Positions 51,934 through 60,252 of a stretch of DNA of 60,400 bases are shown here, one piece after another (the stretch's first letter is position 1; each line of letters opens with the position of its first letter). The translations under genes were made by a program, and so were the position numbers. The notes below the pieces were generated by a model. That model saw only the letters and a list, made by a program, of their open reading frames with translations, was not told where the DNA came from and made no database searches. The stretch is from Streptomyces blattellae (GTDB taxonomy: Bacteria; Actinomycetota; Actinomycetes; Streptomycetales; Streptomycetaceae): assembly GCF_009709555.1 (NCBI RefSeq), contig NZ_WJBG01000131.1, forward strand, positions 1 through 60,400, in the 5' to 3' direction.

Positions 51934-53139
51934 CTAGAGCTGCAGATCTCCATCGGCCAGACGCCCGAGGATCAGCGCGATCCGCAACGTGAACGCCGAC
52001 CGTACATCTGACGGTGACCAGCCGGTGACGTCAGTCACACGTCGGAGCCGGTAGCGCACGGTGTTGGGATGGACGAACAGCATGCGGGCGGCGCCTTCGA
52101 GGCTGCTCGCCTGCTCAAGATAGACGGAGAGCGTCTCCAGGAGCGCGGAGCCGGCTTCCTCCAGCGGTCTGTAGATCTCCTCCACCAGCTGCTCGCGCGC
52201 CGAGGGATCCCCGGCGATCGCGCGCTCCGGCAGCAGATCGTCGGCCAGCACCGGCCGCGGCGCGTCCTGCCAGGCAGAACACGCCTTCAGCCCGGCCGCG
52301 GCGGCCTGCGCGGACCGGGTCGCGGCCAGCAGATCCGGTACGACGGGACCCGCCACCACCGGCCCGGCGGCATACGGCCCGATCAGCGACTTGGCGACCG
52401 CGAGCGGGCTGTCGCTGCCGCCCGCGATCACCACGAGCCGGTCCCCGAGCACGCCGGTGAGCACCTGCAGCTTGGCGTGCCGGGCCGCCCGCCGGATCGC
52501 CTCCACGGTCAACTCACTGTCACCGTCCGGCGCCGTACCCAACACCACGCACACATGCTCGGGCGCGTTCCAGCCGAGGGCGGCGGCACGCGACACGGCA
52601 CCCTCGTCGGCCTCCCCGCTGAGGACCGCGTTCACGACCAGCGACTCCAGCCGCGCGTCCCAGGCACCGCGCGCCTCCGCGGCCTGCGCGTAGACCTGCG
52701 CGGTGGCGAACGCGATCTCGCGGGCGTAGACGAGCAGCGCCTCGCGCAGCACGTTCTCGTCGCCGGGCGCCGCCACCTCGTCGATGGCCGACTCCATGAC
52801 CTCGATGGTGGTGCGCACCATCTCGACGGTCTGGCGGAGGGTGATGGCCCGGGTCAGCTCGCGTGGCGCGGTCCCGAAGACATCCGTGGAGATCGCCTGC
52901 GGGGCGTCGGGACGCCGGAACCACTCGGTGAACGCGGCGATACCCGCCTGCGCCACCAGACCGATCCAGGAACGGTTCTCCGGGGGCATGGCCCGGTACC
53001 ACGGCAGCGTCTCGTCCATGCGCGCGATGGCTTGCGCGGCAAGACTTCCCGACGACTTCTCCAGCCGCCTGAGGGTTGCGGAGTGGGGGTGGGCGCCGGG
53101 GGGTGCGGCGGGGGGCTTGCTGGATTCGGGTTCGGGCAC
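51934..53139 (-). CDS. fasR: PucR-family activator of fatty acid synthesis
   Basis: 401 residues, GTG start. The C-terminal HTH_30 domain reads YLEQASSLEGAARMLFVHPN followed by TVRYRLRRVTDVTGWSPSD (about residues 335-385). The N-terminal part is a GGDEF-like/unknown ligand region (ENRSWIGLVAQAGIAAFTEW). Position immediately upstream of fabDHPF matches FasR of S. coelicolor, an activator of that operon. Confidence 0.9.
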   Translation of the reverse strand: MPEPESSKPPAAPPGAHPHSATLRRLEKSSGSLAAQAIARMDETLPWYRAMPPENRSWIGLVAQAGIAAFTEWFRRPDAPQAISTDVFGTAPRELTRAITLRQTVEMVRTTIEVMESAIDEVAAPGDENVLREALLVYAREIAFATAQVYAQAAEARGAWDARLESLVVNAVLSGEADEGAVSRAAALGWNAPEHVCVVLGTAPDGDSELTVEAIRRAARHAKLQVLTGVLGDRLVVIAGGSDSPLAVAKSLIGPYAAGPVVAGPVVPDLLAATRSAQAAAAGLKACSAWQDAPRPVLADDLLPERAIAGDPSAREQLVEEIYRPLEEAGSALLETLSVYLEQASSLEGAARMLFVHPNTVRYRLRRVTDVTGWSPSDVRSAFTLRIALILGRLADGDLQL

Positions 53140-53238
53140 GGGGACAAGACTGCCTTATCGGATGGCTCGGTCGCCTACGGGGGCGCTGAATGCCGGTGTC
53201 GAGGCGGCGATCGTGCTCGACGCTTCGCGCCTCCGCGC

Positions 53239-53280
53239 TCCCCCACTCTCGGCTTCGCTCGACCGGGAGGTGCCCCCATG
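53239..53280 (+). repeat. Dispersed Streptomyces hairpin repeat, copy A
   Basis: ctcccccactctcggcttcg followed by ctcgaccgggaggtgccccc. It resembles, base for base over most of its length, the inverse of the sequence at 59818-59859. It lies in the fasR/pirin divergent region, where no other gene is seen. Confidence 0.7.
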
Positions 53281-53391
53281 CCGCCTCGACACCGGCGCAC
53301 CCCCTGCGGTTCCTTCGCGGCCGGCGCGTGGGACCAGTGGAGGTTGGTGGGCCCTTGCCGTTTGCTGCGTGTGGCTACGGTGGAGGGCGTG

Positions 53392-54048
53392 ATGGACGTG
53401 AGGCGTGCAGCGGACCGTTACCGGGGAGGCGAGCCCGCAGCCGGGATCGAGTCTTGGCATGCCTTCTCCTTCGGGGCGCACTACGACCCCGACAATCTCC
53501 GCTTCGGCCCCGTGATCGCGTGCAACGAAGAGCACCTCGCGCCCGGCGCCGGGTTCGACGAGCATCCGCACAGCCACACCGAGCTGGTGACCTGGGTCGT
53601 CGAGGGGGAGCTGACGCACCGTGACTCGCGGGGGCACGAGACGGTGATCCGGCCCGGGGACGTGCAGAGGCTCAGCTCCGCGGCCGGGGTCCGTCATGTC
53701 GAGCGCAACGACGGCACCGAGCCGCTGACGTTCGTGCAGATGTGGCTGGCCCCGCTGGAGCCGGGCGGTGAGCCCGCCTACGAGACCGTGCGCGGCATCG
53801 CCGACTCCACGCCGTACGCCGTCCCCGAGGCGGGCGCGATGCTGCACGTGCGGCGACTGTCGGCGGGGGAGCGCACCGCCGTGCCGGATGCCGCTCTGGT
53901 CTACGTCCATGTGGTGCGCGGCACCGTCCGGCTCGGCCCGCACGAACTGGGGCCGGGGGACGCGGTGCGCGCGACCGGCGAGAAGGATCTCGAACTCCGC
54001 GCCGTTTCCGAGGAGGCCGAGGTACTGGCATGGGAACTGTCGCGGTAG
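53392..54048 (+). CDS. Pirin-family protein
   Basis: 218 residues, ATG with GGAGGG ahead. The cupin metal site is visible: FDEHPHSHTELVTWVVEGE (His, His, Glu) preceded by GFGPVIACNEEHLAPGAGF-like sequence, and the C-terminal second cupin VYVHVVRGTVRLGPHELGPG. Pirins bind iron and act as quercetinase-like dioxygenases or redox-sensing cofactors. Divergent from fasR. Confidence 0.88.
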   Translation: MDVRRAADRYRGGEPAAGIESWHAFSFGAHYDPDNLRFGPVIACNEEHLAPGAGFDEHPHSHTELVTWVVEGELTHRDSRGHETVIRPGDVQRLSSAAGVRHVERNDGTEPLTFVQMWLAPLEPGGEPAYETVRGIADSTPYAVPEAGAMLHVRRLSAGERTAVPDAALVYVHVVRGTVRLGPHELGPGDAVRATGEKDLELRAVSEEAEVLAWELSR

Positions 54049-54058
54049 CGGCGCGGGT

Positions 54059-54877
54059 TCAGCGGGTCTCGGTCAGTACCGCGTCCGTGAGCACCGGCCA
54101 CACCTCGGCCGCCCAGGGGCCGAACGCCCGGTCCGTCAGCGCGACACAGGCCAGCCGGGCGTCGGGGTCGATCCAGAGGAACGTACCGGACTGGCCGAAG
54201 TGGCCGAAGGTGCGCGGTGAGGAGGAAGCGCCGGTCCAGTGGGGGGACTTGGCGTCACGGATCTCGAAGCCGAGTCCCCAGTCGTTGGGGTTCTGGTGTC
54301 CGTATCCCCGCAGGACGCCCTTGGTGCCCGGGTACTGGACGGTCATGGCCGCGGCGACCGTGCGGGGGTCGAGGAGGCGGGGTGTCTGGACCTCGGCGGC
54401 GAACTGCAGCAGATCCGCCACGGTCGAGACGCCGTCCTTCGCGGGCGAGCCCTCCAGCGTCGTGGACGTCATCCCCAGCGGCTCCAGCACCGCCTGCCGC
54501 AGATACTCGGCGAAGGGGATGTCCGTGGCCTTCGCGATGTGGTCGCCGAGCTGCTCAAAACCCGCGTTGGAGTACAGCCGCCGCTCACCGGGCGGGGCGG
54601 TCACCCGGTGCTCGTCGAAGGCGAGACCCGAGGTGTGCGCGAGCAGGTGCCGCACCGTCGCCCCGGGCGGGCCTGCCGGTTCGTCGAGTTCGATGGCGCC
54701 CTCCTCGTACGCGACCAGGGCGGCGTACGCGGCGAGCGGCTTGGTGACCGAGGCGAGGGGGAACCGGTGTCCGGTCGGGCCGTGGGACCCGAGGACGGTG
54801 CCGTCGGCCCGTACGACGGCCGCCGCGGCGGTGGAAACCGGCCAGTTCTCGATCAACGCGAGGCTCTTCAAGGACAT
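54059..54877 (-). CDS. Serine hydrolase, beta-lactamase / D-Ala-D-Ala carboxypeptidase family
   Basis: 272 residues. Motifs: SVTK in RFPLASVTKPLAAYAAL, Tyr-Ser-Asn in RRLYSNAGFEQLGDHI and HFGQSGTFLWIDPDARL. No signal peptide. Convergent with pirin, 10 bases apart, without a clear terminator. Probably an esterase or peptidase. Confidence 0.87.
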   Translation of the reverse strand: MSLKSLALIENWPVSTAAAAVVRADGTVLGSHGPTGHRFPLASVTKPLAAYAALVAYEEGAIELDEPAGPPGATVRHLLAHTSGLAFDEHRVTAPPGERRLYSNAGFEQLGDHIAKATDIPFAEYLRQAVLEPLGMTSTTLEGSPAKDGVSTVADLLQFAAEVQTPRLLDPRTVAAAMTVQYPGTKGVLRGYGHQNPNDWGLGFEIRDAKSPHWTGASSSPRTFGHFGQSGTFLWIDPDARLACVALTDRAFGPWAAEVWPVLTDAVLTETR

Positions 54878-54895
54878 ACGCCGAGCCTAAGCCGC

Positions 54896-55366
54896 TCAGA
54901 ATGTCAGCCGCATGAAGGGGTCCTTCCGGCGTGCGAAGCCCAGCGCGACGTACAGCGGCTCGGCATCCTCGGAGGCGGTGAGATCCACCTGTCCGACGCC
55001 CCGCTCCCGGAACCACTCCAGCAGTTCCGCCATGCACGCGCGGGCGTACCCGCGGCGCCGCGCGTCCGGATCCGTGGCGACGCTGAAGACGTAGCCGGTC
55101 CGTCCGTGCGGATTGCCGGCCTTTCCGATGCGGTACTCGACCGTCCCGGCCACCAGGGCCGCCAGCGCCCCCGGCCGCTCCGGATGCTCGACGACGAAGG
55201 CCGCGAAGTTCCCGTCGGCGTCGGCGAGCCGGTCCCGCAGGGTGGGCAGGGACTGTACGTGCCAGTCCGTACCGGACCCTGGGGAGTGCACGGAATCGAT
55301 CATGACCTGACGCAGACGGAGCACTTCCTCCGCGTCCTCGGCTGTGGCACGGCGTACGAGACTCAT
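54896..55366 (-). CDS. GNAT N-acetyltransferase
   Basis: 156 residues from ATG 55366. GNAT acetyl-CoA motif VFSVATDPDARRRGYARACM (Arg-x-x-Gly-x-Ala), then VDLTASEDAEPLYVALGFARR. It acetylates a small molecule or protein amine. 18 bases upstream of the serine hydrolase gene, so they may be co-transcribed. Confidence 0.88.
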   Translation of the reverse strand: MSLVRRATAEDAEEVLRLRQVMIDSVHSPGSGTDWHVQSLPTLRDRLADADGNFAAFVVEHPERPGALAALVAGTVEYRIGKAGNPHGRTGYVFSVATDPDARRRGYARACMAELLEWFRERGVGQVDLTASEDAEPLYVALGFARRKDPFMRLTF

Positions 55367-55422
55367 GGCCCGCACGCTAATCACACCCGCCCGTGGAGTC
55401 TTGCCGATTTCTCACGGCCGGC

Positions 55423-55453
55423 TTGCATGGAGTGCACTCCAAGGCCATAGCGT
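55423..55453 (+). promoter_or_regulatory. MerR-type promoter with 19-bp spacer and 14-bp dyad
   Basis: TTGCAT (55423-55428) and TAGCGT (55448-55453) are 19 bases apart, the over-long spacing used by MerR activators. TGGAGTGCACTCCA (55428-55441), a perfect palindrome, lies between. Transcription would begin at or next to the ATG at 55461, giving a leaderless mRNA. Confidence 0.8.
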
Positions 55454-55460
55454 TGAGTCC

Positions 55461-55925
55461 ATGACGGTGATGGACGCCACGAGTACCAGGACCGACACCT
55501 GCGGAGGGCTGCCCGATGCCGATCGGCGCCCGGACGGCCAGGACAGCTACACGATCAGTGAGGTCGCCGCGTTCACCGGTCTGACCGCGCACACCCTGCG
55601 CTGGTACGAGCGGATCGGTCTGATGCCGCACATCGACCGCTCGCACACCGGCCAGCGCCGCTACAGCAACCGCGACCTGGACTGGCTCGACCTCGTCGGC
55701 AAGCTCCGGCTCACCGGCATGCCGGTCGCCGACATGGTGCGGTACGCCGAGCTGGTCCGCGAGGGCGACCACACCTACGGCGCGCGGTACGAACTCCTGG
55801 AGGCGACCCGGCGGGACGTGCGGGCCCGGATCGAGGAGCTCCAGGACACCCTCGCCGTACTCGACCGGAAGATCAACTTCTATGCGGACGCCGGGCGTGC
55901 CCTGGCGTCGGAGAGGCCCCGATGA
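55461..55925 (+). CDS. MerR-family regulator
   Basis: 154 residues. HTH: YTISEVAAFTGLTAHTLRWY, ERIGLMPHIDRSHTGQRRYS, then the dimerisation helix VRARIEELQDTLAVLDRKIN. No Cys-rich metal site, so the inducer is likely organic. The stop overlaps the ATG of the aldo/keto reductase gene; the palindrome upstream indicates self-control of this two-gene operon. Confidence 0.92.
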   Translation: MTVMDATSTRTDTCGGLPDADRRPDGQDSYTISEVAAFTGLTAHTLRWYERIGLMPHIDRSHTGQRRYSNRDLDWLDLVGKLRLTGMPVADMVRYAELVREGDHTYGARYELLEATRRDVRARIEELQDTLAVLDRKINFYADAGRALASERPR

Positions 55926-56941
55926 CCGACAGCACCAGGATCCCGACGACCCGACTCGGCGAACACGGCCCCGAGGTGGGTGTCCAGGGCCTCGGCTGCA
56001 TGGGCATGAGCTTCGCCTACGGCCCCTCGGACGCGAAGGAGTCCAGGGCCACCCTGGACCGGGCGCTGGAACTGGGCGTCACCCTGTACGACACGGCGGA
56101 CGCTTACGGCGCCGGGGAGAACGAGAAGTTCCTGTCCCCCTTCTTCAAGGCCCACCGCGACGACATCGTGATCGCGACCAAGTTCGCCCTGGCGATCGAC
56201 CCGGACGACCCCACGAAGCGGATCATCCGCAACGACGCCCCCTATGTCCGGCAGTGCGTCGAGGCGAGCCTGCAGCGCCTGGACGTCGACGTCATCGACC
56301 TCTACTACATGCACCGCCGGGACGTGAACGTCCCCATCGAGGAGACCGTCGGCGTCATGGCCGAACTGGTCCGCGAGGGCAAGGTCAAGCAGCTGGGCCT
56401 GAGCGAGGTGACGGCCGCCGAACTGCGCGCCGCCCACGCCGTCCACCCCATCGCGGCCGTGCAGTCCGAGTGGTCGCTCTTCAGCCGCGACATCGAGGCG
56501 AACGTGGTCCCCGCGGTCCGCGACCTGGGCGTCACCCTCGTGCCGTACTCACCCCTGGGCCGGGGCTTCCTCACGGGCTCCTTCGCCGCCGCCGACAAGG
56601 ACCTCACGGCCGACGACTTCCGTCGCCAGCAGCCACGCTTCACCGGCGACAACGCGGCCGCCAACGCCGCCCTCCTGGACCCGATCCGCACGGTCGCCCG
56701 CTCCCACGACGCCTCCCTCGGGCAGATCGCCCTCGCCTGGGTACACCAGCAGGCGGCCATGCACGGCCTTCCCCTGGTCCCGATCCCGGGCACCCGCAAG
56801 CCGAGCCGGGTGGCGGAGAACACGGCGGCGACGGGCATCGTGCTGGGCGAACAGGACATGGCCCTCCTGGAGCCGATCGCCGGGAAGGTGGCAGGCGACA
56901 GGTACGCGGACATGACGTTCACGTCGGCGGGCAGGGAGTAA
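55922..56941 (+). CDS. Aldo/keto reductase
   Basis: 339 residues. The catalytic tetrad is present: Asp in LYDTADAYG, Tyr in the same block followed by GAGENEKFL, Lys in VIATKFALAI and His in LYYMHRRDVN. NADPH motif PIPGTRKPSRVAENTAA near the C-terminus. It reduces aldehydes or ketones; regulated by the coupled MerR protein. Confidence 0.92.
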   Translation: MTDSTRIPTTRLGEHGPEVGVQGLGCMGMSFAYGPSDAKESRATLDRALELGVTLYDTADAYGAGENEKFLSPFFKAHRDDIVIATKFALAIDPDDPTKRIIRNDAPYVRQCVEASLQRLDVDVIDLYYMHRRDVNVPIEETVGVMAELVREGKVKQLGLSEVTAAELRAAHAVHPIAAVQSEWSLFSRDIEANVVPAVRDLGVTLVPYSPLGRGFLTGSFAAADKDLTADDFRRQQPRFTGDNAAANAALLDPIRTVARSHDASLGQIALAWVHQQAAMHGLPLVPIPGTRKPSRVAENTAATGIVLGEQDMALLEPIAGKVAGDRYADMTFTSAGRE

Positions 56942-56966
56942 CGGGTTCCGTTGGTCCGCGGGCCAG

Positions 56967-57815
56967 CTACAACTCCGCCAGCAGTTCAGCCTTCTTCAGT
57001 GAGAACTCCTCGTCCGTCACCAGCCCCGCCTGATGCAACTCCCCAAGATGACGGATCCGCTCGGCGATGTCGGCGGGATCGCGCCTCGGCGCGCTCGCCG
57101 GCACCGCCGCCACCGGCCCGCACTCCCGCACCGCTGCGAGAACCGCCGCCGCAAACGGCAACGACTCATGCACGGGCCCGTACCCCAACCCGAACACCAC
57201 AGCCCCCGGATCCTGGTCGGCCTGCGCGGGCGGCGCGGCCACATCGCGCCGCAGCAACCGCAGATACCCCTCTAAGACCTCCGGCGACCGCCACTCCACC
57301 CCGCTCAGCTCGCCGACGGCGAAGGTCTGGTCCCCGGCCTTCCACTTCGCCGACGACGCCCCGGTCCAGAACCACCGGAACGACACCGAACGCCCGTCGA
57401 AGGACGCCTTCGCGTCGTACGCCTTGAAGGCCCGCGGAGCGTCCGGCGCGGCCACCAGATACCGCTGCGCCGGGCCGCTCTCGGTCAGCGCGGCGCGCAG
57501 CTCGTCGGCGTAGTACTCGGCCAGCGTCTCCCTGTCGGCCGGCAGTACGAGCCGGTAGGGGTCGCTGCCCTCCTTCAGCTGGCCGTCGGCCGCCTCCAGC
57601 AGTGGATCCGCGCCCGGCCGCGGCTCGGCCCGCAGGATCACCGTGCCGCGCTTGCCGTGCGTGAGTGTCACCCCCTGCAGAGCCGCGAGCGGCACCCGCC
57701 GCTCGCCGAGCACCTGGAACAGCCTGGGTGTTCGAATCCCCCGTTCGTAACGGATGAGCACGGAGTCGGACTCGAACTCCCAGGCGGCATGAAATCCGGC
57801 CAGTACGTCACCCAT
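56967..57815 (-). CDS. DUF4429 protein with C-terminal SHOCT motif
   Basis: 282 residues from ATG 57815 (another ATG three codons upstream is open). Two DUF4429 repeats: FHAAWEFESDSVLIRYERGI and KAYDAKASFDGRSVSFRWFW, each a PH-like beta module. The final 35 residues, DIAERIRHLGELHQAGLVTD and EEFSLKKAELL, are a SHOCT oligomerisation motif. Role unknown; relatives are frequent in Streptomyces. Confidence 0.85.
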   Translation of the reverse strand: MGDVLAGFHAAWEFESDSVLIRYERGIRTPRLFQVLGERRVPLAALQGVTLTHGKRGTVILRAEPRPGADPLLEAADGQLKEGSDPYRLVLPADRETLAEYYADELRAALTESGPAQRYLVAAPDAPRAFKAYDAKASFDGRSVSFRWFWTGASSAKWKAGDQTFAVGELSGVEWRSPEVLEGYLRLLRRDVAAPPAQADQDPGAVVFGLGYGPVHESLPFAAAVLAAVRECGPVAAVPASAPRRDPADIAERIRHLGELHQAGLVTDEEFSLKKAELLAEL

Positions 57816-57882
57816 GCGGCTCATCGTATGCGGCACGAGCTCCTTCGTCCCCTCCCCGCGCAAACCGCGGTTTCTTGCGCCT

Positions 57883-59100
57883 CTACGCGCGTCCGGCCGT
57901 GGCGCTGTCGGGCAGACCCGCCCGGCAGCCTTCGTCATCGTCGGCACAGTGCACCGACTGGTACGCGCCAATGCCGATCTCGGCGAAGTTCAGCAGACTC
58001 TCCGTACCCGGCTCGAAATAGCCGCCGTGTCCCTCCGCGTCCCGCGCCGCCAGCACCCGCGCCCCGAAGGCGCGGGACATCGGGTCGGCGCCGTGCCCCA
58101 GGCCGCCGAACTCCAGGTATGGCACGTCCTCGATCCAGTCGTCGGCGTCGCGCATCGCCCACACATGGGCGGAGGTGTGCAGCTGGGACGCTTTGGCGGC
58201 CCGCATGCCGGGGCTGCCGGCCACCGCGATGTCGGCCACCCGGCCGGGCAGCGTGGGCGCGGCGAGCCCGCACACCACGGAGCCGTAGCTGTGGCAGAAC
58301 AGCGAGACGTCCGAGCTTCCGGGCAGCGCCCTGACCAGCGCGTTCAGCCGTACGGCGCCCTCGGCGGCGCGCGTCGCGGTGGCCGAGTCGATGCCGAGAC
58401 CGGCGGGGGCGGTGTAGTCGGCCCAGGCGATCACGGCCGTACGCGTCGAAGGGCTCGCCGTCTGCTCGGCCTGGTAGAGGGATTCGGCCATACCGACGGG
58501 CGCCGTGTACTTGCGGGCCGTCTTCTGGAAGGAGAGCAGATCCGTGTCGACACCGGGTACGACGACGGAGACCCGCTCGGCCCTGCTCAGATCGCCGAAG
58601 ACCTCGGCGACCCGGCCCGCGCCCGCGGGGTCGAAGGCGAGGATCTCGCGGTCGGTCCGCATCAGCGACTCAAGACGGTGCATACGGCGACCCGCCTCGT
58701 GCTGCCCGTCGGGCGTGAGCCGGTCGTCGTGCGTGCGCCTGCGCTCGACCTCGCGTGCCTGGTCGATGGCGATCCGGTTGGCGTGGTAGCGCAGCTCGAC
58801 CGGGGCGCCGTTCATATTGCCGACCGCGAGGGGAAAGCGCTGCGCGAGGTCGATGCGCTGCGCCGCGGTGAGCGAGGTGAAGAAGCGGGTCAGCAGGGCG
58901 GGGCCGGCGTCCGGGTCGGGGAGCCGGTGACCGTTGATACGGCCGTGCTCCCACGCGGTGACCGAGGCCTGGAGCGCGGTGGCCGTCCGCTGGTGACGAA
59001 GGGTGGTCCAGCCCGTGGTCGCCAGCATCACGAACACCACGGCCAGCGCGAGCAGAGCGCGCCAGACGTTCAATGGTGGGGACGAGTCGAAGGAAGTCAC
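57883..59100 (-). CDS. DUF1023 alpha/beta hydrolase with N-terminal membrane anchor
   Basis: 405 residues. One hydrophobic helix (WRALLALAVVFVMLATTGW) anchors or exports it. The nucleophile elbow is SLFCHSYGSVVCGLAA, with a Cys before the His-Ser-Tyr-Gly-Ser typical of DUF1023. VVVPGVDTDLLSF and VAGSPGMRA belong to the same family. Probable extracellular lipid or peptide hydrolase. Confidence 0.85.
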   Translation of the reverse strand: MTSFDSSPPLNVWRALLALAVVFVMLATTGWTTLRHQRTATALQASVTAWEHGRINGHRLPDPDAGPALLTRFFTSLTAAQRIDLAQRFPLAVGNMNGAPVELRYHANRIAIDQAREVERRRTHDDRLTPDGQHEAGRRMHRLESLMRTDREILAFDPAGAGRVAEVFGDLSRAERVSVVVPGVDTDLLSFQKTARKYTAPVGMAESLYQAEQTASPSTRTAVIAWADYTAPAGLGIDSATATRAAEGAVRLNALVRALPGSSDVSLFCHSYGSVVCGLAAPTLPGRVADIAVAGSPGMRAAKASQLHTSAHVWAMRDADDWIEDVPYLEFGGLGHGADPMSRAFGARVLAARDAEGHGGYFEPGTESLLNFAEIGIGAYQSVHCADDDEGCRAGLPDSATAGRA

Positions 59101-59183
59101 TGGGAGGACACACTAGGAGAACGAGACGGTCTCGCGTTAACCGAGTGGCGGGTATCACGTTTGAGGTTGACGTGACGCTGACC

Positions 59184-59483
59184 TCAGTTCGTTCGCCAGT
59201 TCCCCATCAGGGGCGGTCCCACCTGTTCCAGGTACGTGGCGGTCAGCTCGCGCATCGCGGACAGGCTGAAGTCGTCCCCCTCGGACCACATCCGCTCCGT
59301 GACCCTCATGACCGAGCCGAAGACCGCGACGACGAGGCGGGGCCGCGGATCGGTGTCCACGTCGAGGCCCTCGCGCCCGGCGACGATGCGTGCCATCTCC
59401 GCCTCAAGCTCCGCCGAGCGCCTCAGATGGGCGGCGAGCAGCGAGGGCGTCGATTCGATGAGGCGGGCGCGGGGGCGGCTCAC
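59184..59483 (-). pseudogene. Truncated TetR-family regulator, ligand domain only
   Basis: About 99 residues: ARLIESTPSLLAAHLRRSAE and LEAEMARIVAGREGLD, then VVAVFGSVMRVTERMWSEG. This is the C-terminal half of a TetR regulator; the HTH half is missing, and the frame is stopped upstream at about 59487. The break point touches a transposase-like scrap. Confidence 0.65.
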
Positions 59484-59485
59484 AT

Positions 59486-59530
59486 CTAGGCGCGCAACAC
59501 CGTGGAATCCACGGCGATTTCGCCTATCAG
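59486..59530 (-). mobile_element. Scrap of an IS5-family transposase
   Basis: The minus-strand sequence GEIAVDSTVLRA (ending at a TAG) matches the end of the first catalytic block of IS5-type transposases, where VDSTxxRAHQH is typical. Only about a dozen residues match, directly at the truncation point of the TetR gene. Confidence 0.45.
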
Positions 59531-59809
59531 GGTGACAACGCTAAAGATTCCTCGCACCCGGCACGCGTCGCGGTTCACAGTGGGCACGTCCTTCGTGCGG
59601 CATGTTCCAGAGGCACGTACGTACGACGAGAAGGGCGACCGGGACTGCGGCGCGCTGCCGGAGGGGGGCGGCGTGCCGCAGTCCCGCAGGGTTGGGAACG
59701 GCCACCGGGGTACTCGTCCCGTCGACCGAACCGATCGACGGGCCCCGGGAGTTGACATGGCGGGCTTCGGACACGGAACGCGCAAGTACCCCCGCTCACG
59801 TGGCCGGAC
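59531..59809. other. Intergenic region with no recognised gene
   Basis: About 280 bases. Translated frames on both strands are Arg/Pro/Gly-rich and lack start signals. It may contain further debris of the insertion event. Confidence 0.35.
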
Positions 59810-59817
59810 GTGGTCAC

Positions 59818-59859
59818 GATGGGGGTCCCCCGGTCGAGCGGATTCGAGACTGGGGGAGG
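59818..59859 (-). repeat. Dispersed Streptomyces hairpin repeat, copy B
   Basis: On the minus strand it reads ctcccccagtctcgaatccg then ctcgaccgggggacccccat, closely related to copy A at 53239-53280 in opposite orientation. It overlaps the start region of the next gene. Confidence 0.7.
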
Positions 59860-60097
59860 GCCGGATCGCGCGACGCTCGGCATCATCGGAGCCGTCTGCG
59901 CCATCGTCGGCTTCTTCGCCCTCGGCATCATCCTCGGCCCCGTGGCCATGGCCTGCGGCTGGCTCTCCATGGGCCGAACCTGGTCAACAGCCCGCCCACT
60001 CCCGGCCCTGATCGCCCTGGTCCTCGGCACCATAGACACCGTCCTGGCCATCCTCTGGCTAGCAGGCCCAACAACCCCGGGCCAAGGCCTCCTCTGA
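59819..60097 (+). CDS. Small DUF4190-like membrane protein
   Basis: About 92 residues with two hydrophobic helices: LGIIGAVCAIVGFFALGIILG and LPALIALVLGTIDTVLAILW, joined by PVAMACGWLSMGR. This two-helix hairpin is typical of DUF4190 proteins. The ATG lies inside a dispersed repeat and no ribosome binding site is visible, so the native 5' end may have been replaced; an in-frame GTG at 59810 is the other option. Confidence 0.6.
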   Translation: MGVPRSSGFETGGGPDRATLGIIGAVCAIVGFFALGIILGPVAMACGWLSMGRTWSTARPLPALIALVLGTIDTVLAILWLAGPTTPGQGLL

Positions 60098-60141
60098 AGA
60101 AACCCCACAAAACCGCGACCCCGCTACGGACATGCGCCTCA

Positions 60142-60252
60142 AGCCGCGGGCACCACGCGCCCAAAGCTGCGGGCATCACGTGCCCCAGAGCCGCTGGCAT
60201 CACGCGTCCCAGAGCTGCGGGCATCACGCGTCCCAGAGCTGCGGGCATTCGT
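60142..60252. repeat. 24-bp minisatellite, about 4.5 units
   Basis: Units agctgcgggcatcacgcgtc-ccag begin near 60142, 60165, 60189, 60213 and 60237. The flanking 60253-60400 is GC-rich, without a recognisable gene. Confidence 0.85.

Noticed and set aside
60142..60252. CRISPR-like array
   Set aside because: Units are contiguous without unique spacers and there are no cas genes.
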